Source: Opitutia bacterium (GTDB lineage: Bacteria; Verrucomicrobiota; Verrucomicrobiia; Opitutales; UBA2995). From it: DNA of 46,263 nucleotides. This document shows positions 1 to 12,498 of the stretch, one piece after another; position 1 is the stretch's first letter; each line of letters begins with the position of its first letter. A program made the position numbers and the translations under genes. Where the stretch lies: the NCBI GenBank assembly GCA_014529615.1, contig JAABVD010000004.1, positions 1 to 46,263 on the forward strand, given 5' to 3'. The notes beneath the pieces are model-generated. The model did no database searches and was not told where the DNA came from. It was given only the letters and a program-made list of their open reading frames with translations.

Positions 1-2
1 AA

Positions 3-1685
3 CTCCGCAAATTCATCCGCTCCAATGCCGGAACCTGTTTCAATCAAAAACCACTCGTGGACAAGCGGCAGAATGTAAAAGCCGGTCTGGTAATTGCGGA
101 TCGGGCCTGCACCGATCATGGAGAATAGGCCCTAGGTCGCAATGTCCTGGTCGCGTTCATGCCCTGGAATGGATACAATTTCGAGGATGCCATTCTCATT
201 AGTGAAAAGGTGCTGAAGGAGGACATCTTCACTTCGATTCACATCGAAGAATTTGAGGTGACAGCCCGGGATACCAAGCTGGGACCCGAAGAAATTACCC
301 GGGATATTCCCAATGTGGGGGAGGAGGCTTTGAAAAACCTCAATCACGATGGGGTCATCCGGGTGGGGGCCGAGGTAAAACCTGGAGATATTCTGGTGGG
401 GAAGATCACCCCCAAGAGTGAAAGCGAGCTCGCTCCGGAAGAACAACTCCTCCGGGCCATCTTCGGGGAAAAGGCCGCGGACGTCAAGGATACCTCCCTG
501 GTGGTTCCATCCGGGGTAAGCGGCATCGTGATGGGAGAAAAAATCTCCACCCGCATTGAAGGGGAGCAGGAGAAGCTCAGCCCGGCCGACCGTCGCCGGA
601 GAACCAAGCAAATCAACGAGAGATACCGAAACGAAGGCGAAACCTTGAAGGAAAACCTGACCGAAGCCCTGTCCAACATCCTTCTCGGTGAGAAAATTCC
701 TCTGGATGTGGTAAACGGACAATCCGGCGAAATCATAATTCCGGCCAACCGCAAGATTACTAAAACGCTGCTTCGGCGGTTGGCTTCGGTGTCCAAACAC
801 GTGGAAATCGACCCGTCTCCGGTGCGGATCAAAATCATGGAGATCATCAAATCGTTCCAGGGCCGGTTCAGCGAATTGGAAGCGGACCGCGGGCGCAAGA
901 TCGCCGCCGTCCGGGAAGGCACCGAAATTGATTCCGGAGTCATCAAGCAGGTGAAAGTCTACGTCGCCACCAAGCGCAAACTTCAGGTCGGTGACAAAAT
1001 GGCGGGTCGCCACGGAAACAAGGCTGTTGTGGCCAAGATCGTGCCGGAGGAGGACATGCCCTTCCTTGCCGACGGAACGCCGATCGAGATCTGCCTCAAT
1101 CCTCTGGGGGTTCCTTCTCGAATGAATGTCGGGCAAGTGCTGGAAACGCATCTCGGTCACGCCTGCCACAAGTTGGGAATTCGAATTGCCACACCGGTTT
1201 TTGACGGAATAGACGAGGAGGGTATCCGGGAATATTGTCGAGCTGCCGCAATTCCCGAACACGGCAAGAGCCAGCTTTACGACGGCCGCACGGGGGAAGC
1301 TCTCGATCAGGAGGTGGTAGTGGGCCACATCTATATGATGAAGCTCAATCACCTGGTTGCCGACAAGATTCACGCCAGGGCCGTCGGTCCCTATTCGCTG
1401 ATCACCCAACAACCCCTTGGCGGTAAAGCGCAGTATGGGGGCCAACGATTTGGGGAAATGGAGGTATGGGCTTTAGAGGCTTACGGCGCGGCCTACACGC
1501 TACAGGAATTGTTGACCGTTAAATCGGACGACGTGCAGGGGCGCACAAAGATCTACGAGGCCCTGGTCAAGGGCGACAATTCTCTCAGCGCAGGGACCCC
1601 GCAGTCCTTCAATGTGTTGATGAAAGAAATGCAGAGTCTCTGTTTGGATGTTCGTCTGGATAACCGGACCAAAGCAGGAATTTAA
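3..1685 (+). CDS. rpoB: DNA-directed RNA polymerase subunit beta, C-terminal part (truncated at window edge; in-frame TAG at 126-128)
   Basis: Frame 3 reads [69 protein letters not shown]..., a clear RpoB sequence on both sides of the stop; continues to TAA at 1685. Confidence 0.95.
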
Positions 1686-1704
1686 CCTTTAGGGCACTTA
1701 TATT

Positions 1705-4700
1705 ATGAGCACACAAGAAGTGAGAGAGGTACTCGGATTCGACCGGGAAAGCACTTTCGATTCGGTCAAGATAACGGTGGCGTCGCCGGACACCATTCGT
1801 TCGTGGTCCCGAGGCGAGGTGAAAAACCCCGAAACCATCAATTACCGGACATTCAAGCCCGAACCGGGCGGTTTGTTCTGCCAACGTATTTTCGGGCCCG
1901 TTCGGGATTACGAATGTGCCTGCGGGAAGTATAAGCGGATCAAGTACAAGGGAGTGATCTGCGATCGTTGCGGGGTTGAGGTTACCGTTTCCAGGGTGCG
2001 CCGCGAGCGTATGGGGCACATCGAATTGGCCGTTCCGGTTACCCACATATGGTTCCTCAAGAGCATGCCCAGCCGGATAGGCCTGATGCTGGACATGACC
2101 GCCCGCAACCTGGAGCGGGTCATTTACTACGAAAACTACATGGTGATCGATCCGGGCAAAACCCCTTTGGAGGAAAAGCAATTGCTTACTGAAGCCCAGT
2201 ATCAACAAGCCCTGGACGAATACGGGGACGACGCCTTCACCGCCTGCATGGGGGCCGAGGCGGTGAGGAAAGTTTTGTCCAATACCGTTCTGGAGCCCTT
2301 GGTGGGCGATTTGCACGAGGCCATGAACAACACTCGTTCAAAGCAGATCAAAAAGAAGATTTCCAAGCGCCTCAAGTTGATCCAAGGATTCATCAACAGC
2401 GGCACCCGCCCCGAATGGATGGTGTTGGAGGTGTTGCCGGTGATCCCGCCCGATTTGCGTCCTTTGGTTCCTCTGGAAGGCGGCCGGTTCGCCACTTCCG
2501 ACCTGAACGACCTCTACCGGCGCGTGATCAACCGCAACAACCGTTTGAAAAATCTCATGCAACTGAAAACGCCCGACGTTATCATCAATAACGAAAAGCG
2601 GATGTTGCAGGAAGCGGTAGATGCCCTGTTCGATAACGGCCGGCACGGCCGGGCCGTGACCGGGGCCGGAAATCGTCCCCTCAAATCTCTCAGCGACATG
2701 CTCAAGGGCAAACAAGGTCGCTTTCGCCAGAACCTGTTGGGTAAACGGGTCGATTATTCGGGCCGTTCCGTCATTGTGATCGGTCCCGAGCTGAAATTGC
2801 ACCAGTGCGGTTTGCCCAAGAAAATGGCCCTGGTTCTTTTTGAGCCATTCATCATCCGGCGCCTCAAGGAGTTGGGCTTTGTGCACACCGTTCGCGGCGC
2901 CCGCAAAATGATCGAAAAGCGTTCGCCCGAAGTTTGGGACATCCTGGAGGAAGTCACTTTGGGCCACCCCGTGCTACTCAACCGGGCGCCCACCTTGCAC
3001 CGCCTGTCCATCCAGGCCTTTGAGCCGGTGCTCATCGAAGGGGATGCCATCCGCGTGCACCCCCTGGTATGCGCCCCTTACAATGCCGACTTCGACGGCG
3101 ACCAAATGGCGGTTCACGTTCCCCTCTCCCTGGAGGCGGTCATGGAGTGCAAGCTGCTCATGTTGGCCACCAACAATATCTTCCTTCCCTCCAGTGGCAA
3201 GCCGGCTCTGACCCCTTCGCAGGATGTTGTCCTGGGATCCTATTACCTGACCATCGAACCCAGGAAACGGCCTCGTAAGGGAGAACGCGTGCCTTTGGCT
3301 TCCGAGGTGGAGGAAATCCTCCTGGCCGAGGCGGATAACGTGTTGAAAAAGCACGACTGGATCGACTTGGTCAATCCGGACTACGGGAATCCCCATACCA
3401 TTTTCGGCAACAGCAAGCGCAAGATCATTCGCACTACGGTCGGACGCATCATATTCAATGAAATATGGCCCGCTGAACTGGGTTTTATCAACTTCCCGGT
3501 GGCCAAGTCCAAGCTGGGCGATATTATTTTGTCCACTTACCAGACCGCGGGTAAGGATGTTACCATCCAGGTGCTCGACGAGTTGAAGGAGCTGGGATTC
3601 AGCATAGCTACCAAGGCCGGTATATCCATGGGACTGGAGGATATGATCATCCCCAAAAACAAGGATGAGATCGTCGCCCAGGCCCGCTCCAAGATCGAGG
3701 CAGTGGAAAGAGAATATCGCAAGGGTGTCATTACCCAAGGGGAACGCTACAACAAGATTATCGACGAATGGACCGGGGCCACGGACCAGATTCAGCACGC
3801 CACTTTCCAAGGACTGGAGTTTAACGCGGGCAAGGCCGAGCCCAATCCCGTCTACCTGATGATGGATTCCGGCGCCCGGGGTAATCGTCAACAAGTTCGC
3901 CAATTGTGTGGAACGAGGGGATTGATGGCCAAACCATCCGGAGAAATAATCGAGCGGCCCATACTCTCATCCTTCAAAGAAGGCCTTTCCGTTCTGGAGT
4001 ACTTTATTTCCACCCACGGAGGCCGCAAGGGGTTGGCCGATACCGCTCTTAAGACGGCGGACGCGGGGTACCTTACGCGGAAACTATGTGACGTGGCCAT
4101 GGATATGATAATTACCGAGGAGGACGACGGATACCGCGACGGTATCTGGAAACGTGCCATAGTTGAAGGGGATGAGGAAATCGTCCCGCTGTGCGACCGC
4201 ATTATCGGCCGTTGCGTGGCGCAGGAAGTTCGCAACCCACTGGACCCGGACGAGGTTCTGGTGGAGGAGGGTAACCTCGTATCCGAGGAAATGGGTAAGC
4301 GGATTGAAGACTTGGGCATAGAGAGGGTTAAATTGCTTTCTCCCCTGACCTGCCGCCTCCGCAATGGAATCACGTCCCTCAGCTACGGTATCAACCCCGC
4401 CACCAACAAGATGGTGGAAATAGGATCATCCGTCGGCATCGTGGCCGCTCAATCCATCGGAGAGCCCGGAACCCAATTGACCATGCGCACGTTCCATATC
4501 GGCGGTATCGCCTCGAACTTGTCCAAAAGCAATGAGATCCGGGCCAGAAATGATGGCTTTGTGAAATTTTCAGGCCTTCGTTTCGTCGAACTCGGCTCCG
4601 GAAATCACGTGGTGGTCAATAAGACCGGTTCCATGCAGATTCTGGACGAGGAGGACAAGGAACTGGAAAATTATGTCATCCCGGTAGGGGCGCTTATCCG

Positions 4701-5817
4701 ATTCGAGGACGGGGCCGAGATCAAGACCGGTACTACCCTGGCTGAATGGGACCCGCACAACGTGCCCATTCTTTCCGAAAAGGGCGGCCGGGTCGTTTTT
4801 CGCGATATGATTCCGGGTGTGACCATCAAGAAGGAACTCGATGAATCGACCGGCCGAGTCGGCATCGTGGTGACCGAACACAAGGAAGACTTGAATCCGC
4901 AACTGGAAATCCAGAATGAGGCAGGAAAGGCTATCGCCACCTACGCCATACCGACGGCCGCTCAAGTGGCCGTCAGCGAGGGAGACGACATCACGGCGGG
5001 ATCCCTGATTGCCAAAACGCCCCGTCAAGCCTCCAAGACCATGGACATTACCGGAGGTCTTCCCCGAGTCGCCGAACTGTTTGAGGCTCGCCGCCCCAAG
5101 GACGCGACCAATATGGCAAAAATCGATGGAATCGTCTCTTTTGGGCCCAGCGTGCGCGGCAAAAAGCGCCTCGTCGTCACCGACGAGGAGACGGGGAACC
5201 ATGAAGATCACCTGGTTGCCCACGGCAAGCATATCCTCGTGCAGGTAGGGGATTACGTGCGCAAAGGCCAGCACCTCACCGAGGGTTCGGCCGACCCCCA
5301 TGAAATCTTGGATATTTTGGGTCCGACCGCCTTGCAGGAGTATTTGCTCACGGAAATTCAGAAAGTTTACCGGATGCAGGGCGTTACCATTAACGACAAG
5401 CACATCGAAATCATTATCTCCCAAATGTTGCGCAAGGTGCGGATTACCGACCCCGGGGACACCGATTTCTTCTGGGGAGAACAGATCGAGCGGAAGTCCT
5501 TTATGGCCGAGAATGAACGCATCATCGATGCGGGTGGAAAACCGGCCGAAGGTGAGCCGATCCTCCTCGGCATCACCAAGGCCTCCATCGAAACGGAAAG
5601 CTTCATTTCCGCCGCGTCCTTCCAGGAAACCACCCGGGTCCTCACCGATGCTTCCACCCTGGGCAAGATCGATAACCTGAACGGTTTTAAGGAAAATGTG
5701 ATTATGGGTCACCTGATTCCGGCCGGGACCGGCTTGCCACTATACCGCAACCTTCGCGTCGACACCTTCGGAAGCGAATTTGTTTCCGGAGAAGAGACGG
5801 GGAAGGAAGCCGGCTGA
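1705..5817 (+). CDS. rpoC: DNA-directed RNA polymerase subunit beta'
   Basis: 1370 aa; contains [14 protein letters not shown] catalytic motif, N-terminal zinc-binding [23 protein letters not shown]; directly follows rpoB. Confidence 0.98.
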   Translation: MSTQEVREVLGFDRESTFDSVKITVASPDTIRSWSRGEVKNPETINYRTFKPEPGGLFCQRIFGPVRDYECACGKYKRIKYKGVICDRCGVEVTVSRVRRERMGHIELAVPVTHIWFLKSMPSRIGLMLDMTARNLERVIYYENYMVIDPGKTPLEEKQLLTEAQYQQALDEYGDDAFTACMGAEAVRKVLSNTVLEPLVGDLHEAMNNTRSKQIKKKISKRLKLIQGFINSGTRPEWMVLEVLPVIPPDLRPLVPLEGGRFATSDLNDLYRRVINRNNRLKNLMQLKTPDVIINNEKRMLQEAVDALFDNGRHGRAVTGAGNRPLKSLSDMLKGKQGRFRQNLLGKRVDYSGRSVIVIGPELKLHQCGLPKKMALVLFEPFIIRRLKELGFVHTVRGARKMIEKRSPEVWDILEEVTLGHPVLLNRAPTLHRLSIQAFEPVLIEGDAIRVHPLVCAPYNADFDGDQMAVHVPLSLEAVMECKLLMLATNNIFLPSSGKPALTPSQDVVLGSYYLTIEPRKRPRKGERVPLASEVEEILLAEADNVLKKHDWIDLVNPDYGNPHTIFGNSKRKIIRTTVGRIIFNEIWPAELGFINFPVAKSKLGDIILSTYQTAGKDVTIQVLDELKELGFSIATKAGISMGLEDMIIPKNKDEIVAQARSKIEAVEREYRKGVITQGERYNKIIDEWTGATDQIQHATFQGLEFNAGKAEPNPVYLMMDSGARGNRQQVRQLCGTRGLMAKPSGEIIERPILSSFKEGLSVLEYFISTHGGRKGLADTALKTADAGYLTRKLCDVAMDMIITEEDDGYRDGIWKRAIVEGDEEIVPLCDRIIGRCVAQEVRNPLDPDEVLVEEGNLVSEEMGKRIEDLGIERVKLLSPLTCRLRNGITSLSYGINPATNKMVEIGSSVGIVAAQSIGEPGTQLTMRTFHIGGIASNLSKSNEIRARNDGFVKFSGLRFVELGSGNHVVVNKTGSMQILDEEDKELENYVIPVGALIRFEDGAEIKTGTTLAEWDPHNVPILSEKGGRVVFRDMIPGVTIKKELDESTGRVGIVVTEHKEDLNPQLEIQNEAGKAIATYAIPTAAQVAVSEGDDITAGSLIAKTPRQASKTMDITGGLPRVAELFEARRPKDATNMAKIDGIVSFGPSVRGKKRLVVTDEETGNHEDHLVAHGKHILVQVGDYVRKGQHLTEGSADPHEILDILGPTALQEYLLTEIQKVYRMQGVTINDKHIEIIISQMLRKVRITDPGDTDFFWGEQIERKSFMAENERIIDAGGKPAEGEPILLGITKASIETESFISAASFQETTRVLTDASTLGKIDNLNGFKENVIMGHLIPAGTGLPLYRNLRVDTFGSEFVSGEETGKEAG

Positions 5818-6039
5818 CCGGAATGGATCGCCCGGGGTGAGGCCCATTGCCTCTCCGTTGATGCCGTCCGGGCCAAAATGGCTCGGGCCCCCAGCCTTGC
5901 GGGTTGCAAAACACTGGTTTTCCAGCGTATTCCCTTTGGTTTGGTTTCTCCCTCAAAATCTCCAATTTAGTACTTGAATAACCTCAAGCCTCTGATACGT
6001 TCCACATTTTTTCAAAATTCCAACCTAAGTTATCACCTC

Positions 6040-6414
6040 ATGCCGACCATAAACCAGTTGGTCCGGAAAGGACGTAAAGCGGTAAAATCGAAGTCCAAAT
6101 CGCCTGCTTTGGACGGGAACCCGTTTCGCCGTGGCGTTTGCGTCCAAGTGATGACCCGCACCCCCAAAAAACCTAATTCGGCTATTCGCAAAGTTGCCAA
6201 GGTCCGCCTGACCAACGGGCAGGAAATCATTGCCTACATTCCGGACGAAGGCCATTCTTTGCAGGAACATAGCATTGTGCTGGTTCGGGGTGGCCGCGTT
6301 AAGGATTTGCCCGGTGTGCGTTATCATATCGTTCGGGGCGCTCTCGATTGTCTGGGGGTTGAAAATCGCCGCCGCAGCCGTTCCAAATATGGCGTCAAAC
6401 GCCCCAAGAACTAA
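6040..6414 (+). CDS. rpsL: 30S ribosomal protein S12
   Basis: [13 protein letters not shown]...[22 protein letters not shown]; start chosen at ATG 6040 within the longer listed ORF. Confidence 0.97.
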   Translation: MPTINQLVRKGRKAVKSKSKSPALDGNPFRRGVCVQVMTRTPKKPNSAIRKVAKVRLTNGQEIIAYIPDEGHSLQEHSIVLVRGGRVKDLPGVRYHIVRGALDCLGVENRRRSRSKYGVKRPKN

Positions 6415-6425
6415 ATAAGGTTTCC

Positions 6426-6899
6426 ATGTCCCGCCGTCGAAGAGCAGAAAAGAGAGTACCGGATCCGGACCCCCGGTATAACAGCCCTTTGGTCAGTTGT
6501 CTCATCAACATGGTGATGCGGGAGGGCAAGAAATCCCTCGCCCAATTAATCGTTTACCGGGCCTTTGAGCGCGTGGCCGAGAAACTGGGGAAGGGCGACC
6601 CGATCGATCTGATATTGGGGGCGCTGGAAAATATAAGGCCCCGTTTGGAAGTAAAAAGCCGCCGGGTCGGAGGAGCCACCTATCAGGTCCCCGTGGAAAT
6701 TTCCTTTGAGCGCCAGCAAAGCTTGGCCTTCCGTTGGTTGATTGATGCCGCTCGAAAGCGCAACGGCATACCGTTCACCGAAGCTCTGGCGCTGGAAATC
6801 GTCGACGCCTATAATAATACCGGGGTGGTCGTGAAGAAACGCCAGGACACTCACCGCATGGCTCGGGCCAATCGTGCTTTTGTGCACTTGCGCTGGTAA
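6426..6899 (+). CDS. rpsG: 30S ribosomal protein S7
   Basis: [39 protein letters not shown]...; follows rpsL. Confidence 0.97.
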   Translation: MSRRRRAEKRVPDPDPRYNSPLVSCLINMVMREGKKSLAQLIVYRAFERVAEKLGKGDPIDLILGALENIRPRLEVKSRRVGGATYQVPVEISFERQQSLAFRWLIDAARKRNGIPFTEALALEIVDAYNNTGVVVKKRQDTHRMARANRAFVHLRW

Positions 6900-6910
6900 G
6901 GGAGGTTCTC

Positions 6911-9013
6911 ATGGATGGTGTAAATATATCCGCTTATAATTCGCCGCGCCGCGAATACCCCTTGGAGTACACCCGCAACATCGGCGTCGCGGCCCATATC
7001 GATGCGGGCAAAACCACCACGACGGAACGCATCCTCTACTATACCGGGGTCGTCCATAAAATTGGTGAGGTTCACCATGGGACGGCCGTAACCGACTGGA
7101 TGGCCCAGGAACGCGAGAGAGGCATTACCATCACTTCCGCATCCATCACATGCGCCTGGACCACAAAACGGGGTCCCTATGGCGGAAGGGAACAACGCAT
7201 CAATATTATCGATACACCAGGCCACGTAGACTTTACCGCCGAAGTCGAGCGTTCCCTGCGTGTTCTCGATGGCGCCGTAGCGGTTTTTTGTGCCGTGGGA
7301 GGCGTTCAACCGCAATCCGAAACCGTCTGGCGCCAAGCTGATAAATACGGAGTGCCCCGACTGGCATTTGTCAACAAAATGGATCGATCCGGGGCCGATT
7401 TTTTCGACGTCATCGACGATATGCGTGATAAACTGGGAGCCAACGCCCACCCCTTGTTTTTGCCGATCTGCCTGGAGGAAGCATTTGTAGGTTTGGTCGA
7501 TCTGGTCGCCATGAAGGCCTATTATTTCGACAAGTCCGATCCACTCGGCGTCAATTTCCATGTCCGCGAGATTCCTGAGGAACTGAGGGAGGAGGCAAAT
7601 GCCTACCGCGAAGCCCTGATTGAGGCGGTTGCCGATTTCGATGACGAAATTGCCGAAAAATTTCTTCTGGGGGACACCCCGAAGGAGGATGAACTGAAGC
7701 GGGGCGCCTATAAAAATATCGGGGTCCAACGGCTCCTCCATGCCATTGTCGATTACTTGCCATCCCCCCTGGACCTGCCCCCCATGAAAGCCCAGAATTC
7801 GGTGGGGGAGGAAGTGGTACTGGCCCCCGACGACGGAGGCAAAGCGGCCGGCCTGGTATTTAAACTTTGGACCGACCCCTTCGCGGGGAAACTGGTCTTC
7901 TATCGGCTCTATTCCGGTAGGCTGCAAAAGGGTTCCCAGATTTACAATCCACGCACGCGAAAGATGGAGCGCGTCAGCCGCCTTCTGGTCATGAAAGCGG
8001 ATGCTCGGGAAGATATTGATGTGGTCTACGCGGGGGATATTTGCGCCATCATAGGGGTCCGGAATGTTACTACCGGAGACACCCTCTGTGACAAGGTGCT
8101 GGATGTGTCCCTGGAGCCTCCCACCTTTCCCGTGCCGGTCATCTCCATGTCCATTGAACCCAACACCAAGGCCGATCAGGAGAAAATGTCGATGGCTTTG
8201 GGCAGACTCTCGGACGAGGATCCCACCTTCCGGGTTTCTTCCAACCCCGAGACCGGGCAGACCCTTATTTCCGGAATGGGAGAACTGCATTTGGAAATCA
8301 TAAGGGATCGGTTGTTCCGGGAATTCAGGGTACATGCCCGCGCCGGGAAACCGCGCATCGCCTATCGTGAAACGATTTCCAGAGAGGCCGAAGGAGAAGG
8401 AAGATTCATCCGCCAGTCCGGGGGCAGGGGCCAGTATGGCCATGCCCATATCCTCATTGAACCTCAGAAACCGGGTATGGGTATCGAGGTGGTCAGTAAG
8501 ATCGTGGGTGGGGTTATCCCCAAGGAATTCATCAAGCCCACCGTGGATGGGATTCTGGAGGCGGCCAACAACGGGGTGGTGGCCGGCTACCCGGTAATAG
8601 ATTTCAAGGTGAGTCTTGTGGACGGAAGCTTCCACCAGGTCGATTCCTCGGAAATGGCCTTCCGCATGGCTGGAATTTTCGCCTTCAGGGATGCCACGGC
8701 CAAGGCCGGGCCCACATTGTTGGAACCCATCATGTTGGTCGAAGTTACCACCCCCGAAGCGTATCAGGGAGATCTGATAGGTGACATCACTCGCCGTCGC
8801 GGGCGCATCCAGAATATGCGGGTGGGAACCAGGGCCACCCATATATCGGCCATGGTCCCTCTTGAAGCCATGTTCGGCTATGCCACCGATCTGCGCTCGC
8901 TTTCCAAGGGAAGGGCCGACTACTCGATGGAACCGTCGCATTTCGACGAAGTTCCCGCCTCCCTTTCCGGCCACATCGTTCAAACCTCTCATCGCGAACC
9001 CGTTCGCGCCTGA
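6911..9013 (+). CDS. fusA: Elongation factor G
   Basis: [52 protein letters not shown] GTPase motifs; 700 aa. Confidence 0.98.
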   Translation: MDGVNISAYNSPRREYPLEYTRNIGVAAHIDAGKTTTTERILYYTGVVHKIGEVHHGTAVTDWMAQERERGITITSASITCAWTTKRGPYGGREQRINIIDTPGHVDFTAEVERSLRVLDGAVAVFCAVGGVQPQSETVWRQADKYGVPRLAFVNKMDRSGADFFDVIDDMRDKLGANAHPLFLPICLEEAFVGLVDLVAMKAYYFDKSDPLGVNFHVREIPEELREEANAYREALIEAVADFDDEIAEKFLLGDTPKEDELKRGAYKNIGVQRLLHAIVDYLPSPLDLPPMKAQNSVGEEVVLAPDDGGKAAGLVFKLWTDPFAGKLVFYRLYSGRLQKGSQIYNPRTRKMERVSRLLVMKADAREDIDVVYAGDICAIIGVRNVTTGDTLCDKVLDVSLEPPTFPVPVISMSIEPNTKADQEKMSMALGRLSDEDPTFRVSSNPETGQTLISGMGELHLEIIRDRLFREFRVHARAGKPRIAYRETISREAEGEGRFIRQSGGRGQYGHAHILIEPQKPGMGIEVVSKIVGGVIPKEFIKPTVDGILEAANNGVVAGYPVIDFKVSLVDGSFHQVDSSEMAFRMAGIFAFRDATAKAGPTLLEPIMLVEVTTPEAYQGDLIGDITRRRGRIQNMRVGTRATHISAMVPLEAMFGYATDLRSLSKGRADYSMEPSHFDEVPASLSGHIVQTSHREPVRA

Positions 9014-9020
9014 TTTTTTC

Positions 9021-9329
9021 ATGTCCGGTCAGAGAATAAGGATAAAACTCAAAGGTTTCGATTTCCGGGTCATCGATTCCTCGGCCCGAGACATAGTGGA
9101 CACGGCAAAGCGATCCGGGGCACGGGTGGCGGGGCCGGTCCCACTTCCCGTACACATTGAAAAGTTTTCCGTGAACCGTTCGCCGCACGTGGACAAGAAA
9201 TCGATGGAACAATTTGAAATCCGCACCCACAAGCGCTTGATCGACATTATTGAGCCCACCTCCCAAACCGTAGACGAGTTGAAGAAATTGAACCTTCCCT
9301 CCGGGGTGGATATATCTATTAACGTATAA
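9021..9329 (+). CDS. rpsJ: 30S ribosomal protein S10
   Basis: [46 protein letters not shown] at 9021 in frame with listed ORF 8781-9329. Confidence 0.97.
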   Translation: MSGQRIRIKLKGFDFRVIDSSARDIVDTAKRSGARVAGPVPLPVHIEKFSVNRSPHVDKKSMEQFEIRTHKRLIDIIEPTSQTVDELKKLNLPSGVDISINV

Positions 9330-9425
9330 CCCTTGCCAAGCCGGAGCTGAATTCTTTTTCCCCTTAACTGCTAAAGTAGGTCTATCCCAAAAACGGAGCC
9401 CCGGTTCCACCTACCGCTTAGAACG

Positions 9426-10073
9426 ATGTTACACACCCTTATCGGAAAAAAAATCGGAATGACCCAGGTCTATGACGATGAAAATCGTTTGATCCCGGTC
9501 ACCGTTATCGAAGCCGGGCCCTGTCCCGTCACACAGGTCAAAACCGAAGGCACCGACGGGTTCAACGCCTTGCAAATCGGTTTCGTGGGGAAAAAGGCCA
9601 AAAACATGAGCTCCGCCCAGAAGGGCCACCTGAAAAAAGCGTCTCTGGCCGGGCTTTCCCAACTCAAGGAAGTCAGGTGTGAGGGGGAGCCGGCTTACCG
9701 GGTGGGCGATACCTTGACCGTATCGGGTTTTGCCCAAGGCAGCAAAGTCGACATAATCGGTGTGACCAAAGGACGCGGATTCCAGGGTGTGGTCAAACGC
9801 TGGAATGCCAAGGGTGGACCTTCCTCCCACGGTTCCATGTTCCATAGGAGGGTGGGAGCCATCGGGTTGTGCCAGGACCCCGGCCGGGTATTCAAGGGCC
9901 AGATCATGCCTGGGCACATGGGAAACAAGCGTCGTACCATGCAAAACCTGCTGGTGGTAAAAATTTACCCGGACAAAAACCTCATACTGATCAAGGGGAG
10001 CGTTCCGGGGCACAACGGCGCCCAGGTCCTGGTGCGCAGCGCAAAAAAGAACCGGATGGCCCAAACGAGCTGA
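9426..10073 (+). CDS. rplC: 50S ribosomal protein L3
   Basis: MLHTLIGKKIGMTQVYDDENRLIPVTVIEAGPCPVTQVKT... Confidence 0.97.
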   Translation: MLHTLIGKKIGMTQVYDDENRLIPVTVIEAGPCPVTQVKTEGTDGFNALQIGFVGKKAKNMSSAQKGHLKKASLAGLSQLKEVRCEGEPAYRVGDTLTVSGFAQGSKVDIIGVTKGRGFQGVVKRWNAKGGPSSHGSMFHRRVGAIGLCQDPGRVFKGQIMPGHMGNKRRTMQNLLVVKIYPDKNLILIKGSVPGHNGAQVLVRSAKKNRMAQTS

Positions 10074-10087
10074 AAGGAAACGGCGCC

Positions 10088-10723
10088 ATGCAATTGAAAA
10101 CCTACAATTCGGATGGATCCTCCAGTGGCTTGGAGGAATTTGATCGGGTTCCCACCTTCGAAGACGACAAAGGTCTTCAGGCCTTGAAGGAGGTCATCAT
10201 CGCGATCCAGGCAAATAACCGTCAAGGTAACGCCAGTAGCAAAACGCGGGCTCAGGTATCCGGCGGCGGAAAGAAGCCTTTCCGCCAAAAGGGCACCGGT
10301 ATGGCCCGCCAAGGAAGCCGTCGTTCCCCCATCCTGGTGGGCGGCGGGGTAGCCATGGGCCCCAAACCACGCCATTACCACAAGAAGGTTAACAAAAAAG
10401 CGAAAGCTCTTGCTTTCAGACGGGCCCTTTCCGACCGCGCCGCAGATGGATCCTTGCTCCTCATCGAGGAATTTTCTTTGCCCCAGGCCAAAACCCGCCT
10501 CATGGTGGATATTCTCAAGCAAGTCGTTCCCGAACGGGGCTCGATTCTCTTGGTGGACCGGGAATTTCAGGAAATGGTCATTTTGGCTTCGCGCAATCTC
10601 CCGTCAGTGGAATTGGAAGAAGCCCCCTACCTAAACCCGCTGCAACTTTCCCTTTATGACACCATAGTCATTTCCAAGGTGGGCTTTGAAACGGTTCTGA
10701 ATCGAATGGAGGAAGACAACTGA
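10088..10723 (+). CDS. rplD: 50S ribosomal protein L4
   Basis: [14 protein letters not shown]...[39 protein letters not shown] at 10088 in frame with listed ORF. Confidence 0.95.
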   Translation: MQLKTYNSDGSSSGLEEFDRVPTFEDDKGLQALKEVIIAIQANNRQGNASSKTRAQVSGGGKKPFRQKGTGMARQGSRRSPILVGGGVAMGPKPRHYHKKVNKKAKALAFRRALSDRAADGSLLLIEEFSLPQAKTRLMVDILKQVVPERGSILLVDREFQEMVILASRNLPSVELEEAPYLNPLQLSLYDTIVISKVGFETVLNRMEEDN

Positions 10724-11013
10724 TGAAACGGCCCGAACAAGTCATCAAGGAAGTAAGTATCACGGAAAAATCCAATATTTTGTCCTCCCATTTGGGGCAG
10801 TACACCCTTTCGGTCCATCCCGACGCCGACAAAATCAATATAAAACACGCCGTGGAAAAAACCTTCGACGTATCGGTTATCCGCGTGAACACCCTGAACC
10901 GAAAGGGCAAGCGCAAAGCCGACTTGAGGAGACGGGGCAAGTTTGGTCAGAAGGCCTCCTCAAAACGCGCCATCGTGACCCTCAAGGAAGGGGACGTCAT
11001 CGAAATCGTATAA
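10723..11013 (+). CDS. rplW: 50S ribosomal protein L23
   Basis: [21 protein letters not shown]...; TGATG overlap with rplD. Confidence 0.93.
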   Translation: MKRPEQVIKEVSITEKSNILSSHLGQYTLSVHPDADKINIKHAVEKTFDVSVIRVNTLNRKGKRKADLRRRGKFGQKASSKRAIVTLKEGDVIEIV

Positions 11014-11029
11014 CCGCGAGTTTCCCACA

Positions 11030-11872
11030 ATGCCCATCGTAGATAAAAAACCCGTAACGCCCAGCCAGCGCTTTCTCAAGCAGAACAAGCAGGATCTTTC
11101 CAAGGAAAAACCCCTGAAGCGCCTAACCCTTCACAAGAAGAGTTCAGCTGGACGCAACGCCTATGGCCGCATTACATCCCGCCGCCGCGGAGGGGGGCAC
11201 AAGCGTCACATCCGGATAGTCGACTTCCGCAGAGAAAAGTTGGATATTCCGGCCAGGATCCAGAGTATTCAATACGATCCCAATCGATCGGCAAACCTTG
11301 CCCTGCTGGCCTATGCCGATGGGGAGAAACGCTATATTCTGGCTCCTCGCGGCTTGCGGGAGGGAGACCAGGTCATCGCTTCGGATACCCAACGCAGCAT
11401 CAGGCCAGGAAACTCGATCCGCCTGTCCAATATTCCCCCGGCCACCAAGGTTCACAATATTGAATTGATCCCCGGAAAAGGAGGTCAAATTGCCCGGTCA
11501 GCCGGCACAGCGGCGCAACTGATGGGTTTGGATGACAAATTCGCCACCCTCAAAATGCCCAGTGGCGAGATTCGCCTGATCAACAAAAAATGTCGGGCCA
11601 CCATCGGTGAGGTGGGCAACACCCAACACCAGTATCGCACAAAGGGCAAGGCCGGTCGATCCCGTTGGCTAGGCCGCCGGCCCCGCGTCCGCGGGGTGGC
11701 CATGAACCCCGTTGATCACCCCATGGGTGGGGGGGAAGGTCGCACTTCCGGTGGAGGGCATCCCATGTCGCCTTGGGGCCAGTTGGCCAAGGGATTTCCC
11801 ACCCGGCGCAAGTCAAAAACCACTAACAAGTTTATCCTGGTCAACCGAAACGGTAAGAAATTCAAGCGATAA
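11030..11872 (+). CDS. rplB: 50S ribosomal protein L2
   Basis: [30 protein letters not shown]...[30 protein letters not shown]. Confidence 0.98.
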   Translation: MPIVDKKPVTPSQRFLKQNKQDLSKEKPLKRLTLHKKSSAGRNAYGRITSRRRGGGHKRHIRIVDFRREKLDIPARIQSIQYDPNRSANLALLAYADGEKRYILAPRGLREGDQVIASDTQRSIRPGNSIRLSNIPPATKVHNIELIPGKGGQIARSAGTAAQLMGLDDKFATLKMPSGEIRLINKKCRATIGEVGNTQHQYRTKGKAGRSRWLGRRPRVRGVAMNPVDHPMGGGEGRTSGGGHPMSPWGQLAKGFPTRRKSKTTNKFILVNRNGKKFKR

Positions 11873-11877
11873 TCCCA

Positions 11878-12147
11878 ATGGCGCGTTCCCAAAAAAAAGG
11901 CTATTTTGTCGATCCGAAGTTGATGGACCGGGTGGAGATTGCACAAAAGGCAAATTCCCGAAAACCGATCAAGACCTGGTCGCGCCGATCGACCATCACC
12001 CCGGATTTCATCGGCCTCACTGTCCGCGTGCTCTATGGCCGCAGCTTTCTCCCGATCTATATCACCGAAAACATGGTGGGGCACAAGTTGGGTGAATTTG
12101 CCCCCACACGCACCTTCAGGGGTCACGGTTCTCACACCAAAAAATAA
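11878..12147 (+). CDS. rpsS: 30S ribosomal protein S19
   Basis: [16 protein letters not shown]...[52 protein letters not shown]. Confidence 0.97.
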   Translation: MARSQKKGYFVDPKLMDRVEIAQKANSRKPIKTWSRRSTITPDFIGLTVRVLYGRSFLPIYITENMVGHKLGEFAPTRTFRGHGSHTKK

Positions 12148-12156
12148 TCCTGCGCC

Positions 12157-12495
12157 ATGAAAGGGAAATTCGTCTTATCCATGGTTCTGGCAGCCTGCCT
12201 GTTTTACCCCGCTTTGCAGGCGAAGGCCCCGGGCCGCCCCGGGGAATTGGTAATCTGTATTATAGAGCCTGGCGAACTGACCGATTTGATCGGCATCAAC
12301 GGAGGCCTGGAACAAGGGTTGGTCCCAGGCATGGTCTTATCTGTTTTCAGAAATGGCCAAAGGGTGGGGGAGTTGCTCCTTACCCGGGTCCAAGAACAGT
12401 GTGCAGTGGCCTTGATCGCCGCTCTCGAGCCTAAAAAAACGCTTGCGATTGGGGATAGGGCCACTCCAAAACTAAGTAAATTCAAACCGATTTGA
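12157..12495 (+). CDS. Small exported protein of unknown function (signal peptide plus SH3-like beta-rich domain), embedded between rpsS and rplV
   Basis: 112 aa; MKGKFVLSMVLAACLFYPALQA signal-like N-terminus; start 10 nt after rpsS and stop 4 nt before rplV, same strand. Confidence 0.8.
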   Translation: MKGKFVLSMVLAACLFYPALQAKAPGRPGELVICIIEPGELTDLIGINGGLEQGLVPGMVLSVFRNGQRVGELLLTRVQEQCAVALIAALEPKKTLAIGDRATPKLSKFKPI

Positions 12496-12498
12496 TCC

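Noticed and set aside
132-1445. Long minus-strand ORFs antisense to rpoB/rpoC/fusA (e.g. 132-1445, 4570-5712, 6851-9022)
   Set aside because: They mirror strongly coding plus-strand genes; no recognisable domains; typical shadow ORFs of GC-rich conserved genes.
5830-5900. Rho-independent terminator after rpoC
   Set aside because: GC-rich inverted segments (GCCCGG/CCGGGC) are present but there is no T-run and spacing is loose.
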